From NCBI GenBank assembly GCA_021648745.1, contig JAKISE010000020.1, forward strand, positions 1 through 43,942: DNA of 43,942 bases, written 5' to 3'. Position 1 is the stretch's first letter; each line of letters begins with the position of its first letter. Position numbers and translations under genes: made by a program. Under the pieces are notes generated by a model that was given only the letters and a program-made list of their open reading frames with translations, was not told the origin of the DNA and searched no databases. This document shows positions 1-9,172 of this stretch, in pieces. The stretch is from Cyclobacteriaceae bacterium. Lineage in GTDB: Bacteria; Bacteroidota; Bacteroidia; Cytophagales; Cyclobacteriaceae.

Positions 1-483
1 AACGATTTTTTTACATTACTCAAATCTAAGGATGGTGAGAATTATGTAGAAGTAACTACCATTATTGGAGCAGGAGATAGCCAAGAAGAAATAGGGTATT
101 CATTTATTGATGAACGTCCGTATAATGGAATTTCGTACTATAAATTAATGCAAACTGATTTTGATGGTACTACAGTAGATGTTGGTGTTGTATTAGTAAG
201 AATGGGTAATAATTTACAAGAGTTGGAGCTTGTCTCATATCCAAATCCATTCCAGAACCAAGCTATTAATTTGAGCCTTTCTGGTTTAAATGAGCAAGAA
301 GTAGTGAGTGTTATGATTGTTGATGCCTTTGGTAAACAGCAATTTGCACAAAGACTATCTGCTGACGCTAGTGGGTATTTAGATATTACTGTGGAGGAAT
401 CAACAAGGTGGAACTCCGGAGTTTATGTAGTGCAAGTAATTACAGAGAAAGGTTCTATTCAATCGAGGGTAATTAAGCAATAA
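1..483 (+). CDS. T9SS type A cargo protein, C-terminal part only
   Basis: The reading frame is open from the first base of the window, so only the last 160 residues are present. The visible part starts with the strand pattern common just before T9SS sorting domains in Bacteroidota (FFTLLKSKDGENY, then ISYYKLMQTDFDG). It ends in a typical type A sorting domain: SYPNPF near residue 79, then two beta-hairpins, and GVYVVQV just before the C-terminus. Such domains direct a protein through the outer-membrane type IX translocon, where the domain is removed and the protein is released or anchored on the surface. The function of the missing N-terminal part cannot be told. The first ATG inside the frame (148) is not a believable start because the conserved pattern begins upstream of it. 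A strong hairpin follows the stop codon. Confidence 0.85.
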   Translation, partial: NDFFTLLKSKDGENYVEVTTIIGAGDSQEEIGYSFIDERPYNGISYYKLMQTDFDGTTVDVGVVLVRMGNNLQELELVSYPNPFQNQAINLSLSGLNEQEVVSVMIVDAFGKQQFAQRLSADASGYLDITVEESTRWNSGVYVVQVITEKGSIQSRVIKQ

Positions 484-497
484 TTTTTAGTATTTTT

Positions 498-548
498 CAA
501 AAAGACATAAGGCGCTATAGTTCAGCTATGGCGTTTTATGTCTTTTTG
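498..548 (+). terminator. Hairpin terminator after the T9SS cargo gene
   Basis: A perfect 13-bp outer stem, CAAAAAGACATAA paired with TTATGTCTTTTTG, encloses an imperfect inner stem (GGCGCTATAG with CTATGGCG). The stem begins 14 bases after the stop codon, and its 3' arm ends in a T run, as in an intrinsic terminator. Confidence 0.8.
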
Positions 549-550
549 CT

Positions 551-558
551 TATTTTTG
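551..558 (+). promoter_or_regulatory. Bacteroidota -7 box TATTTTTG
   Basis: Matches the TAnnTTTG consensus 23 bases before the ATG at 582, directly after the terminator stem. No clear TTTG -33 element at the usual spacing is visible. Confidence 0.35.
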
Positions 559-581
559 GAAATTACTAAAACCAATCAAAC

Positions 582-1277
582 ATGAAAAGTACATTAACTT
601 ACCTTTTAATATTGTGCTCAGTATCGTCATTTGCCCAAAAAGATGAAGTGCTGAAAAAATTAGTCGCCTATGGCATTACAGAAGAAACCTTAAGCACAGG
701 ATTACAAGATCATGATGCTACTCATTCTTTTGATATTGATATTACTACCAACAATGGTACTAAGAATATAGTAGAAACGGGGCATTTCTCTCCTACAGTT
801 CCTGTTGGTGAAAGGTGGACTTTAAAAACTGTAAACGGAAATGCTCCTACGAAAAAGGAGATAAAAAAATTTAACAAAGCACATAACACACAGCAACCTG
901 ATATTAATGGTGAAATATCGGACGATTCTTGGAAGGTAATAACGGACACAGAAGACGAAATTGTAATAAGCTTTAAGTATGATAAAGAGAGTTTGCCTAA
1001 AAAGTTTCAATTTTTGGCTGATTGTACGGGCAAAGCCTTTATTAGCAAAAAGACAAAACGCTTGCATAAAGCATCTTTTACAAACAATGGACCAATCAAA
1101 GTGAAAATTTTCAACGTTTCTAGATTAGAAATGGTTGTTGTTTATCATTATATAAAAGAGGAAAACTTATATGTAATGGATACCCAACATTTAGATATGC
1201 AAGTTAAATTACTTGGCCAATTGGTTGAGGTAGAAGAACTTAATGAGTATTTTAATTATAAAAAGGTGAAGCAATAA
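582..1277 (+). CDS. Secreted protein of unknown function
   Basis: 231 residues. A short cleavable signal peptide (about residues 1-18, ending SSFAQ) predicts export to the periplasm or beyond. The mature part is polar, mixed alpha/beta in appearance and lysine-rich. I recognise no family motif, and there is no T9SS sorting domain, lipobox or membrane segment after the signal. A TAnnTTTG box at 551 gives a likely promoter. The gene converges on the DUF3365-like lipoprotein gene with no base between the two stop codons. Nothing in the context fixes a role. Confidence 0.75.
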   Translation: MKSTLTYLLILCSVSSFAQKDEVLKKLVAYGITEETLSTGLQDHDATHSFDIDITTNNGTKNIVETGHFSPTVPVGERWTLKTVNGNAPTKKEIKKFNKAHNTQQPDINGEISDDSWKVITDTEDEIVISFKYDKESLPKKFQFLADCTGKAFISKKTKRLHKASFTNNGPIKVKIFNVSRLEMVVVYHYIKEENLYVMDTQHLDMQVKLLGQLVEVEELNEYFNYKKVKQ

Positions 1278-1856
1278 TTATTGTTTTAGCGTAATACTCC
1301 ACATTCCTCTAAACTGCCCTAGTTTATAGTCGATTGCTTTATCATTTGGGTAAAACCGTTTAATAATATCATAATCGTCTTTTAACATAGTTTGTTCAAT
1401 TATGCCATGGCATTTTAAGCATGTCTCATTGGCAATCATTATTGGGGCATAAAACTGAATTTTATCTTTATTTTTCTCCAAAATTTTAGGAATCATAATG
1501 GGGTTGCGCATCCTCGACATAATTAAATACATATCAAGCATTTTTTTTTCTAGGCTGTCAGGTCCATTTTTTGAATTCCTTAACTTTAAACTTGTTCGTT
1601 TTATTATAGCATTATACTTAGTAGAAAGGCTATCTGTTAAGGGTAGGGCAGCAACATTGCAGAAACCTACGGCATTTTCTACCCCACCGGCTTTTATTGC
1701 AGCCTGTAGCTGGTTGCTTAACTTTTTAAAACTAGCCTGAGCAATTTTATTCCCTTGTGAAGTATATTTTTCTATCTGTTCATCCGTTAAAGACGAGTCT
1801 GAGCCACAACTTATAACCAAGGCTAAAATGATAACTAACATAATATAATTTCTCAT
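1278..1856 (-). CDS. DUF3365 (Tll0287-like) lipoprotein with a c-type haem motif
   Basis: The start is placed at the ATG at 1856, not the further-upstream ATG at 1928, because it gives a proper lipoprotein signal (MRNYIMLVIILALVISC, lipid-modified Cys17); the extra 24 residues would only put a second hydrophobic stretch in front. The 192-residue product has the DUF3365/Tll0287-like layout: an N-terminal helix pair, a central FCNVAALPL segment, and a CLKCH haem-binding motif at residues 146-150. Members are haem-binding periplasmic sensor or redox domains. Free-standing lipoprotein versions are common in Bacteroidota, and their electron partner is generally unknown. The family call comes from sequence pattern; one covalently bound haem is inferred from CxxCH. 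Confidence 0.75.
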   Translation of the reverse strand: MRNYIMLVIILALVISCGSDSSLTDEQIEKYTSQGNKIAQASFKKLSNQLQAAIKAGGVENAVGFCNVAALPLTDSLSTKYNAIIKRTSLKLRNSKNGPDSLEKKMLDMYLIMSRMRNPIMIPKILEKNKDKIQFYAPIMIANETCLKCHGIIEQTMLKDDYDIIKRFYPNDKAIDYKLGQFRGMWSITLKQ

Positions 1857-1958
1857 CGTTAATAATTTAAGTATAAATGTAAACACATATTGTAAAATGG
1901 TTACAAAGTAGCTCTTAAAAAGATACATAAAGAGAGTAAAAATATTCTTTATAATCCT

Positions 1959-2135
1959 GTTTAACCCGGATTATGCGATAGGATTCGTATTGAGAATACA
2001 AACTGCAATAAGTTAGTAGTTTATGTTCGAAAATCATAGCACCGCTATGGTTAAGAAGATAAACTTAGTAAAACGGCTGATTTGCAGAAGTTTGTGTTAG
2101 TAATAGAATTACATATTGCACAATTCGGGTTAAAC
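1959..2135 (+). repeat. Dispersed palindromic repeat, copy A (full)
   Basis: A 177-bp copy with perfect 9-bp ends, GTTTAACCC and GGGTTAAAC. Left and right halves are imperfect inverted copies of one another: ATACAAACTGC on the left corresponds to ACACAAACTGC on the reverse complement of the right. They meet at the central hairpin CATAGC-ACC-GCTATG. Copies B, C and D lie at 13778, 31265 and 39278. Copy A lies between two divergently transcribed genes and ends 42 bases before the porV2-like start codon. No coding capacity or transposase is seen. Confidence 0.85.
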
Positions 2136-2177
2136 ATAGCTTTCTCTCCAAGTAAATCAATTATTTTTACATGCTAA

Positions 2178-3257
2178 ATGCGGATACTACTCCTCTTATT
2201 TTTTATAAACTTTAGTATTGCACTCAAAGTAGCTGCGCAATTAAACGCACCAAAATATGCGAACGAGTTTCTAGCTATTGGCGTAGGTGCAAGAGCGGCA
2301 GGCATGGCAAATGCACAAGTGGCCATTGTTAGTGATGTAACTTCTGGTTATTGGAACCCTGCAGGTTTGCTAAAACAGACCAATAAGTTTAATGGGGTGT
2401 TGCAACATGCGGAGTACTTTTCGGGCATAGCTAAATACGATTATGCAGCATTTAGTATGCTTCTTGATTCAGTTAGTGCATTAAGTTTTTCTATAATAAG
2501 ATTTGGGATTGATGACATACCCGACACTCGATTTTTGTACGATGCAAGTGGTGCATTAAATTATGATAACATTCGTTTTTTCTCAGCGGCTGATTATGGT
2601 TTTTTTACTTCCTATGCTCGTAAATTACCTATTTTTGGCGGGTTAAATGTTGGTGGTAGTTTTAAAATAATTTATAGAAAAGCCGGACAGTTTGCATCGG
2701 GCTGGGGATTTGGCCTAGATGTTGGAGCACAGTATGAACTAAATAATTGGAAATTAGGTGCTATGTTTAGGGATGTTACGGGTACTTTTACTGCTTGGAG
2801 TATTAATTCTGACTCTCTGATTTCAACCTATGTTCAAACAGGCAATGTTGTTCCTTCAACTACACTGGAAGTAGCATTACCAAGGCTCATAATGGGAGTT
2901 GGAAGACAATTCACTTTTAAGAAGTTTGGCATTTTGCCCATATTCGACCTGACAATTACATTTGATGGCAAACGAAATACTCTTGTCAGGTCTTCGTTAG
3001 CATCTATAGATCCTACAATGGGCTTAGAAATTAGCTATGCATCAATCGCGTTTTTAAGAGTAGGTGTTAAAAATTACCAAGAATTAAAAAACTTTGACAG
3101 CTCTACCTATGCAGTAGCTGAACCCACTTTTGGACTCGGGTTTAGGTATAGGGCCCTTTCTTTAGACTATGCGCTCACTTCAGTTGGGGTACAAACAGAA
3201 TCATTATACACCCACGTGTTTTCATTAATGGTAAACTTAGATAAAAAAGATGAATAG
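2178..3257 (+). CDS. porV2: PorV-family outer-membrane protein (PorV2-like)
   Basis: 359 residues with an N-terminal signal peptide (cleavage near VAAQ, residues 17-20). The next segment, FLAIGVGARAAGMANAQVA followed by YWNPAGLL, is the hallmark of the PorV/PorQ (UPF0164/FadL-like barrel) proteins of the type IX secretion system. The rest alternates polar and hydrophobic residues as in an outer-membrane barrel. PorV shuttles cargo from the translocon to the sortase PorU. Pairing with a C25-peptidase gene that overlaps its 3' end by 8 bp supports a dedicated second PorV-PorU set rather than the housekeeping porV. The symbol rests on family pattern and pairing. The ribosome-binding site is weak, as usual in this phylum. 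Confidence 0.75.
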   Translation: MRILLLLFFINFSIALKVAAQLNAPKYANEFLAIGVGARAAGMANAQVAIVSDVTSGYWNPAGLLKQTNKFNGVLQHAEYFSGIAKYDYAAFSMLLDSVSALSFSIIRFGIDDIPDTRFLYDASGALNYDNIRFFSAADYGFFTSYARKLPIFGGLNVGGSFKIIYRKAGQFASGWGFGLDVGAQYELNNWKLGAMFRDVTGTFTAWSINSDSLISTYVQTGNVVPSTTLEVALPRLIMGVGRQFTFKKFGILPIFDLTITFDGKRNTLVRSSLASIDPTMGLEISYASIAFLRVGVKNYQELKNFDSSTYAVAEPTFGLGFRYRALSLDYALTSVGVQTESLYTHVFSLMVNLDKKDE

Positions 3258-6200
3258 GCTAATAGTGACCATATTAATGGCAGTTATTGGATTTAACACC
3301 TTCAGCCAACCTTATGGAAATGAATGGGTAGATTTTAATAAGAACTATTATAAGGTTAAAATTGGCTCAGATGGAATTTATCGCTTAACCTATGCCAATT
3401 TAGCAAGTGTAGGATTTCCTGTTGACGAAGACAATAAAAGAATCCAACTCTTTAATAGAGGACAAGAAATGGCCGTTTTTGTGAACGATACCAATGGAGA
3501 TAATATTTTTAATGCCTCTGATTATGTAGAGTTTTATGGCAAGGCAAATGATGGCACCTTAGATTCAGAATTATACGTGCCATCTTCAACACAGCCACAC
3601 ACCTATTATAATTTATACTCAGATACCACTGCTTACTATTTAACCAGCAATATTGTAAATACAGGAAAAAGAATGCAGACTTCCAACGAGTTTGTAGGAG
3701 GAGTTAATGAAAGCTATCATTTAGACAACAACCTTACCCTGTTTACTAATGAGTATTCTCAAGGTCTAACTCAGGTTACCTATAATAGTTTGACTTCTTT
3801 TGGTGTAGGAGAGGGCTTCACAGGTGATAGAATTACAGAAAACACAAATCCCACAAAGGATTTCTTAATCACAAACATAAGCCAAACGGTTACTTCCGCA
3901 CCTGTGCCAACACTCAAGATATTACTGGTTGGCCTAAACGAGCAATCTCATGCTATAACTATTCAGGTAGGATCCAATACACCAGAACCCTATAATTTTA
4001 CAGGTTTTAATAATCTTTTAATAGAAGAAAATATCAATTGGTCAGATGTTTCCGGAAGTGGAGAGCTAGTTGTTAGGGTAAATGTAACTAATAATGGAGG
4101 TTCTAATTCTAATATCTCAGTTTCTTATATTAATCTGGCGTATGCACAAGATTTTAATATGAATGGGGCATTAAGTAAAAAGTATAATTTAAGAATAAAA
4201 GGAGCAGGGGGTAATGATGTTAGCATAACCAATGTGCCTGCAAATGCCAATGTATATGACATAACAGATGCAACAAATGTGGTCAGAGTGAATGATGCAA
4301 ATGCTGACCCTACAATTATAGAGTGTAGCTTTTTAGATGCGTCTGTTGAACGAATACTCTGGGTAAACGAAACCAATTCTACTGAACCTGTTATAGAAGC
4401 CGTAAGCTTTAGGCAGATGAGCATGTCAGCCAATTACATTATAATTAGTCATTCTTCTTTAATGCAACCAGCTGGGGGCTTCCCCGATGCTGTACGAGCT
4501 TATGCAGGCTACAGGTCAACAGCTACCGGAGGTGCATTTGATACCTTAGTTGTTGATATTCAGCAATTATATGATCAATTCAGTTATGGAGAAATTACAC
4601 CTCTTGCCATTTATCGATTTATGGAGTTTCTAGTAGTAAATGGTAATCCTCAAAATTTATTCTTAATTGGAAAATCGTTAGTTGTAAGCCATAATTTTTA
4701 TCGAAGACCAAAATCAGATTTTACTTTTTATGATTTAGTGCCCACGGCAGGCGTACCAGGCGCAGATGCCCCGTTCACAGCAGGGTTGGCAGGTACTACC
4801 TACGAATCGGCTGTACCTACAGGGCGTTTAGGGGCAAGTAAGCCAATGGATGTCATAAATTATTTGAATAAGGTAATTGAACATGAGGTAACACCCTTTA
4901 ACGATTTATGGCGTAAGCACTTATTAAATTTAAGTGGAGGTAATAGCGAGTCGGAATTGGCAACCTTTAGAGGCTATGTAGATGGTTACGCCAACATAGC
5001 CAAGGGTTTTTACTTTGGAGCAGACGCGACTACTCAATCGAAAACAACCTCAGCACCTGTTGAATTTATAAATGTTAGTAGTGAAGTGAACTCAGGGGTG
5101 AACCAAATTACATTTTTTGGGCATTCTGCACCCAATGTAACCGATATTGATATCGGTTTTGTTTCGGATCCTGCCAATGGCTATAATAATAAAGGCAAGT
5201 ACCCGCTAGTAGTTATGAACGGGTGTAATGCAGGAAATATTTACAACGATGATTATATTTTTGGTGAAGACTGGATATTGACACCTAATTTAGGCTCCAC
5301 AGCCGTTATCGCCCATACTTCATTTGGGTTTAGTAGTATCCTTAATATTTGGAGCAATTTATTTTTCTCATTAGGGTATGGAGATCTTAATTATATGGAT
5401 AAGTCCTTAGGGGTAATTTCGAATGAGGTTGGCAAACAAATGGCAGCAATCTCTACCAGTCCGTTTTTTATTACTCAAATTCAGCAAATGGGCTTGCATG
5501 GCGACCCAGCTATTAAATTATTTGGTACACAAGTACCTGACTATGAATTGTCAAATGCTAACGTTCAGCCTATTGAGCTTATAAATGAAGGAATTACAGC
5601 TGAGGCAGACTCATTTGCCTTAGCCTTAGGTGTTAGAAATTTTGCAGCTTACTTAAACGATTCATTGGATGTTTTTGTAAGAAGAACTTTGCAGAATGGG
5701 GCTATTATTGATTATGATACGGTTACGTTTAAGCCTGTTAGGCATAGAGACACCCTTATTTATGTATTAGATAATAAGTATGAAGGAAACTTTGGCACCA
5801 ATTCGTTTGAAATTGTACTCGACCCCGCTAATAAACTAACGGAGTTAGATAAATTTAATAACCGAGTTTTCTTTAATTATTTTATTCCAATATCAGGTAC
5901 TGTAAACTTAACACCACCAAACTATGGAATCGTATCTACAATTCCGTTTAGTCTTAAATCTCAAATTAGCAGCCAACCTTCAGAAAATAGAAATGTAAAT
6001 TTTGAACTCGATACGATTAGTTCAAGTACGAGCCAAAGCCCAGTTTATAGCTTTAATATGGCAGGAGGAACTTTAGTAACAGAGTGGAACAATATATCTA
6101 TTTTACCAGATTTACCCATGTACGACTCGTTGGCTTATTATTGGAAAACTATATATACTGATTTGAAGCCAGGCGAATCTAGTTCTAAAACTGAATCTAC

Positions 6201-8250
6201 ATTTACATATATTAAAGATGGTGATGAAGGTTGGGCTCAAGTAGCATACCACCAGATGAAAAAAAATCCTTTAACAGGGTTGGCTTTAGATGAGGGGAAT
6301 AGAGAGATAAAATTTGATGAAGTTAAACTAGATTTTATGGTTAAAACGTTTGGCGTTAATACTCCTGGATTAACCTATAGAGATGTGGAGTTGTTGATTG
6401 ATGGTCAAAGTTTTATACTAGGTACGGGTTTTCAAAGTTGTAGTAATAACAGGTTAGCTATTATTGCTTTTGACGATGCCAATGGTACTCCGTATGCCCC
6501 AATTTTTGGAGGTCAAGTTAATGCTTGGACCTGTGGTCGTTCACCTCAAATTATTAATATAGTGAATGAAGGGGCAGGTAGTGGAAGAACCTTAGATGAA
6601 GTGCTGGACGCAGTAAATTATAATGACTTCGTGCTTGTGTTTACTATTGGAAGTTTTGATTTTAATTTGCTAACTGCATCAGCAATTACCAAGTTAGAAG
6701 ACCTAGGTGCAGACCCTGCCGTTCTTGGTGCTAAAACCGCAAATGAGCCATACATTATGTATGGTAAAAAAGGGCTTGGTGCTGGCAATAGTATAGCAGA
6801 ACTATTGTCAGACCCTGGAAGCCTAATACCTACAGATGAGCAAATTATTACTTACACAGGCCAATCCATCGGTATAAAAGGCAATGGGGTAATGAAAAGT
6901 GTGCTAATTGGGCCAGCCATTTTATGGGATAAGCTTGAATTTGAAACAGATGTGTTAGGTATAAACGATGAAATAAGTGTAGATATAATTGGGAAGGATT
7001 TTTCAGGAAATGAAACAATATTATCTACAGGAATTCAACAAAGAGAAACTTCGTTGAACTGGATAGATCCAATAAATTACCCATATATCTCTTTGCAGTA
7101 TAATGTACTTGATACCGTAAATAAAACGGCAGTGCAACTTAAAAAATGGATAGTTAATTATACGCTGGCTCCAGAAGGGGTACTTTCTTTTGTAGGAAAT
7201 GATGCCGGCAATCAATTGCAGGTAGAGTTGCAAGAAGGGGATTCTATTTATTCGGAGTTTGCCTTTATAAACATTACAAATAAAGCCTTTAACGGCAAGT
7301 TGCCAGTAGAGTATAATGTGTTTAACTCCACTTTACGAACAACTATCTCCAATACTTTACTAATCGACCCTCCTGCACCAAATGATACCATTAAATTTAA
7401 AATCCCTATTGGTACCAAGGGACTGATAGGAGTAAATAATTTAAGCATTTTTGTAAATAATTTCTCACAAGCTGAGCAGGTATACGTTAATAACAACATC
7501 TCATTGCCTAACTATATTACCATAATTAAAGATGAAACAAACCCTCTACTGGATATTTCATTTGATGGACGATATATTTATGATGGTGAAATTGTTTCGG
7601 CTAGTCCAACTGTGTTAATTAAAATTTTAGAATCAAATCCTTTACTACTAAAAACCGATACGGTAGGAATTAATATATTCCTTACCCCACCTTGCGATGG
7701 ATGTGGAAAAATAAGAGTTCCCTTAACAGGGAATGAAATTAATTATACAGTTGCAAGTAAGGACAAACCATTTGAAATAAATTACCAGCCGATGAAGCTG
7801 GAAAATGGGATGTATGAGTTAAGCGTGCAAGTAGAAGATGCTAGTGGTAATTTGGCAGGAGTAGAGCCCTATATCGTAAACTTTGAAGTAATTAACGAGT
7901 CTACAGTTACTAACTTTTACCCTTACCCTAATCCCTTTTCTACTAGTGTTCGTTTTGTTTTTACGCTAACCGGTACTGAAATTCCTGATGGAATAATGAT
8001 TAGAATAATGACGGTTACAGGAAGAGTAGTTCGTACCATTACACAAGATGAAATTGGTCCGGTTCATATAGGTAATAATTTATCAGATTATGCTTGGGAT
8101 GGTAGAGATGAGTTTGGAGATCAATTAGCAAATGGCGTGTATTTATATAAAGTAACGTTGGAAATTAACGGTGACAAAGTAGATTTTCGGTCGTCTGCAG
8201 GTGACAGAGGCTTTAAAAATGGATACGGTAAAATGTACTTGCTCCGCTAG
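3250..8250 (+). CDS. porU2: C25-family cysteine peptidase, T9SS sortase-like (PorU2-like)
   Basis: 1666 residues with signal peptide (residues 1-19, FNTFSQ). About residues 390-760 form a gingipain-type C25 domain. The catalytic His is in FFGHSAPN (His625) and the catalytic Cys in MNGCNAG (Cys659), the usual spacing for this family. Long beta-rich Ig-like regions follow. The C-terminus (from about residue 1556, YPYPNPF) is a FlgD-like/T9SS sorting-type domain with the WDGRDEFGDQLANGVY signature. PorU sortases cleave sorting domains and attach cargo to the cell surface. This protein is longer than a standard PorU, fitting the long or second-set form. The start overlaps the porV2-like stop (ATG inside GATGAATAG), so the pair is probably translationally coupled. 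A C25 cargo protease rather than a sortase remains possible. Confidence 0.75.
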   Translation: MNRLIVTILMAVIGFNTFSQPYGNEWVDFNKNYYKVKIGSDGIYRLTYANLASVGFPVDEDNKRIQLFNRGQEMAVFVNDTNGDNIFNASDYVEFYGKANDGTLDSELYVPSSTQPHTYYNLYSDTTAYYLTSNIVNTGKRMQTSNEFVGGVNESYHLDNNLTLFTNEYSQGLTQVTYNSLTSFGVGEGFTGDRITENTNPTKDFLITNISQTVTSAPVPTLKILLVGLNEQSHAITIQVGSNTPEPYNFTGFNNLLIEENINWSDVSGSGELVVRVNVTNNGGSNSNISVSYINLAYAQDFNMNGALSKKYNLRIKGAGGNDVSITNVPANANVYDITDATNVVRVNDANADPTIIECSFLDASVERILWVNETNSTEPVIEAVSFRQMSMSANYIIISHSSLMQPAGGFPDAVRAYAGYRSTATGGAFDTLVVDIQQLYDQFSYGEITPLAIYRFMEFLVVNGNPQNLFLIGKSLVVSHNFYRRPKSDFTFYDLVPTAGVPGADAPFTAGLAGTTYESAVPTGRLGASKPMDVINYLNKVIEHEVTPFNDLWRKHLLNLSGGNSESELATFRGYVDGYANIAKGFYFGADATTQSKTTSAPVEFINVSSEVNSGVNQITFFGHSAPNVTDIDIGFVSDPANGYNNKGKYPLVVMNGCNAGNIYNDDYIFGEDWILTPNLGSTAVIAHTSFGFSSILNIWSNLFFSLGYGDLNYMDKSLGVISNEVGKQMAAISTSPFFITQIQQMGLHGDPAIKLFGTQVPDYELSNANVQPIELINEGITAEADSFALALGVRNFAAYLNDSLDVFVRRTLQNGAIIDYDTVTFKPVRHRDTLIYVLDNKYEGNFGTNSFEIVLDPANKLTELDKFNNRVFFNYFIPISGTVNLTPPNYGIVSTIPFSLKSQISSQPSENRNVNFELDTISSSTSQSPVYSFNMAGGTLVTEWNNISILPDLPMYDSLAYYWKTIYTDLKPGESSSKTESTFTYIKDGDEGWAQVAYHQMKKNPLTGLALDEGNREIKFDEVKLDFMVKTFGVNTPGLTYRDVELLIDGQSFILGTGFQSCSNNRLAIIAFDDANGTPYAPIFGGQVNAWTCGRSPQIINIVNEGAGSGRTLDEVLDAVNYNDFVLVFTIGSFDFNLLTASAITKLEDLGADPAVLGAKTANEPYIMYGKKGLGAGNSIAELLSDPGSLIPTDEQIITYTGQSIGIKGNGVMKSVLIGPAILWDKLEFETDVLGINDEISVDIIGKDFSGNETILSTGIQQRETSLNWIDPINYPYISLQYNVLDTVNKTAVQLKKWIVNYTLAPEGVLSFVGNDAGNQLQVELQEGDSIYSEFAFINITNKAFNGKLPVEYNVFNSTLRTTISNTLLIDPPAPNDTIKFKIPIGTKGLIGVNNLSIFVNNFSQAEQVYVNNNISLPNYITIIKDETNPLLDISFDGRYIYDGEIVSASPTVLIKILESNPLLLKTDTVGINIFLTPPCDGCGKIRVPLTGNEINYTVASKDKPFEINYQPMKLENGMYELSVQVEDASGNLAGVEPYIVNFEVINESTVTNFYPYPNPFSTSVRFVFTLTGTEIPDGIMIRIMTVTGRVVRTITQDEIGPVHIGNNLSDYAWDGRDEFGDQLANGVYLYKVTLEINGDKVDFRSSAGDRGFKNGYGKMYLLR

Positions 8251-8278
8251 TTAATTGTGTTATATATATTCATTAGTA

Positions 8279-9168
8279 ATGAAAAAACTTGATTTATCTA
8301 CCTGGAACAGAAATGCACATTTTGATTTTTTTAAGTCATACGACCAACCTTTTTTTGGTATTACAGCAGAGGTAGATATTACCAAAGCCTACATATTTAC
8401 AAAAGAGAGAGGCGTTTCATTCTTCCTATACTATCTCCATAAATCATTAGTTGCGATACATGAAATTGAGCCTTTTAACCTGAGTTCGACCTAAGGAATG
8501 CTGCCAGAAAATAAGATAGTAGGTGAGATTTTGGAAATAAAAAGTGAAAAAATAATGGATTATTTTAAGATTTTTATTACTAAAAGATTGCCTGCTAGAT
8601 ATTTTCCCTTGGGCTTTAGTGAAATTTCCCTAAACTTCCTCAAATTTATTTGAATTAACTCGTTAGTCCTACATAAATTTGAGTCGTTTATGAAATTTTC
8701 ACTTAAAGCTGACAGTATTCCTTAGGTCGAACTCAGGTTTTTAAGTATCGAATTATAGAGGGCGAGGTAATGATATATGATAAAATTAGGGCGGGGGCTA
8801 CCATTAATAGACCTGACGGTACGTTTAGTTTTAGCTATCTTCCTTATTATAAAGAGTTTACAAAATTTGAACATGAAGCCCAACGAATTATTGATCAGAT
8901 AAGAAATACTACTGGTTTACCACATACAGATCGATCACAAGATGTTGCCTATTTTTCAGCTATTCCCTGGGTTAAATTTACATCTGTAGAGCATGCTAGT
9001 AATTATAAAGTGCCAAACAGTGTACCGAAAATAGCTTTTGGTAAATGGGAGGAAAGGGATGGTAAAAAATATATGCCAGTTTCGGTGCATGTACACCACG
9101 CCTTAATGGATGGCGTGCATGTGGGTGAGTTTTATGCCTTATTACAACGGTTATTAAATCAAGAATAA
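8279..9168 (+). pseudogene. Chloramphenicol acetyltransferase-like gene, disrupted by an insertion
   Basis: The N-terminal part (8279-8478) reads MKKLDLSTWNRNAHFDFF, typical of the CAT (type A chloramphenicol/acyl-transferase) family. The C-terminal part (from 8745) carries the catalytic HHALMDG motif (HHxxxDG). A 266-bp insertion (8479-8744, including one copy of the short target repeat) puts a stop codon after FNLSST. Removing it joins EPF directly to KYRIIEGEVMIYDKI and gives a 624-bp frame, 207 codons plus stop, close to the family length of about 210. The ATG at 8279 is chosen because it begins the family motif; an upstream ATG adds an unrelated leader. Many relatives of CAT in Bacteroidota are not resistance enzymes, so the original substrate is unknown. 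The gene is presumably inactive now. It ends 4 bases from the convergent S41 peptidase gene. Confidence 0.85.
8479..8737. mobile_element. MITE-like element with 21-bp perfect terminal inverted repeats
   Basis: The left end (8479-8499) is CCTGAGTTCGACCTAAGGAAT, and the right end (8717-8737) is its exact reverse complement. The total length is 259 bp. The sequence TTTTAA is present on the left (8473-8478) and again on the right (8739-8744), consistent with a short target duplication in a TTAA-containing site; one extra T at 8738 makes the exact boundary ambiguous. The interior holds a 51-codon open frame (8498-8653) whose ATG overlaps the left end, with no recognisable transposase. Ends starting with CC at TTAA-type targets recall the IS1380 group, but that assignment is inference. 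Confidence 0.85.
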
Positions 9169-9172
9169 AGGC

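Noticed and set aside
1272..1283. 12-bp palindrome CAATAATTATTG over two adjacent stop codons as a terminator
   Set aside because: It arises simply from TAA meeting TTA of the convergent gene, and it is too short and AT-rich to act as a stable hairpin.
1959..2135. Copy A as a possible CRISPR unit or tRNA-like element
   Set aside because: There is no regular array of short repeats and spacers, and the fold is one long inverted repeat without a cloverleaf.
8498..8653. 51-residue frame in the MITE as a transposase remnant
   Set aside because: I see no DDE motif or any recognisable transposase segment; it is too short to support a call.
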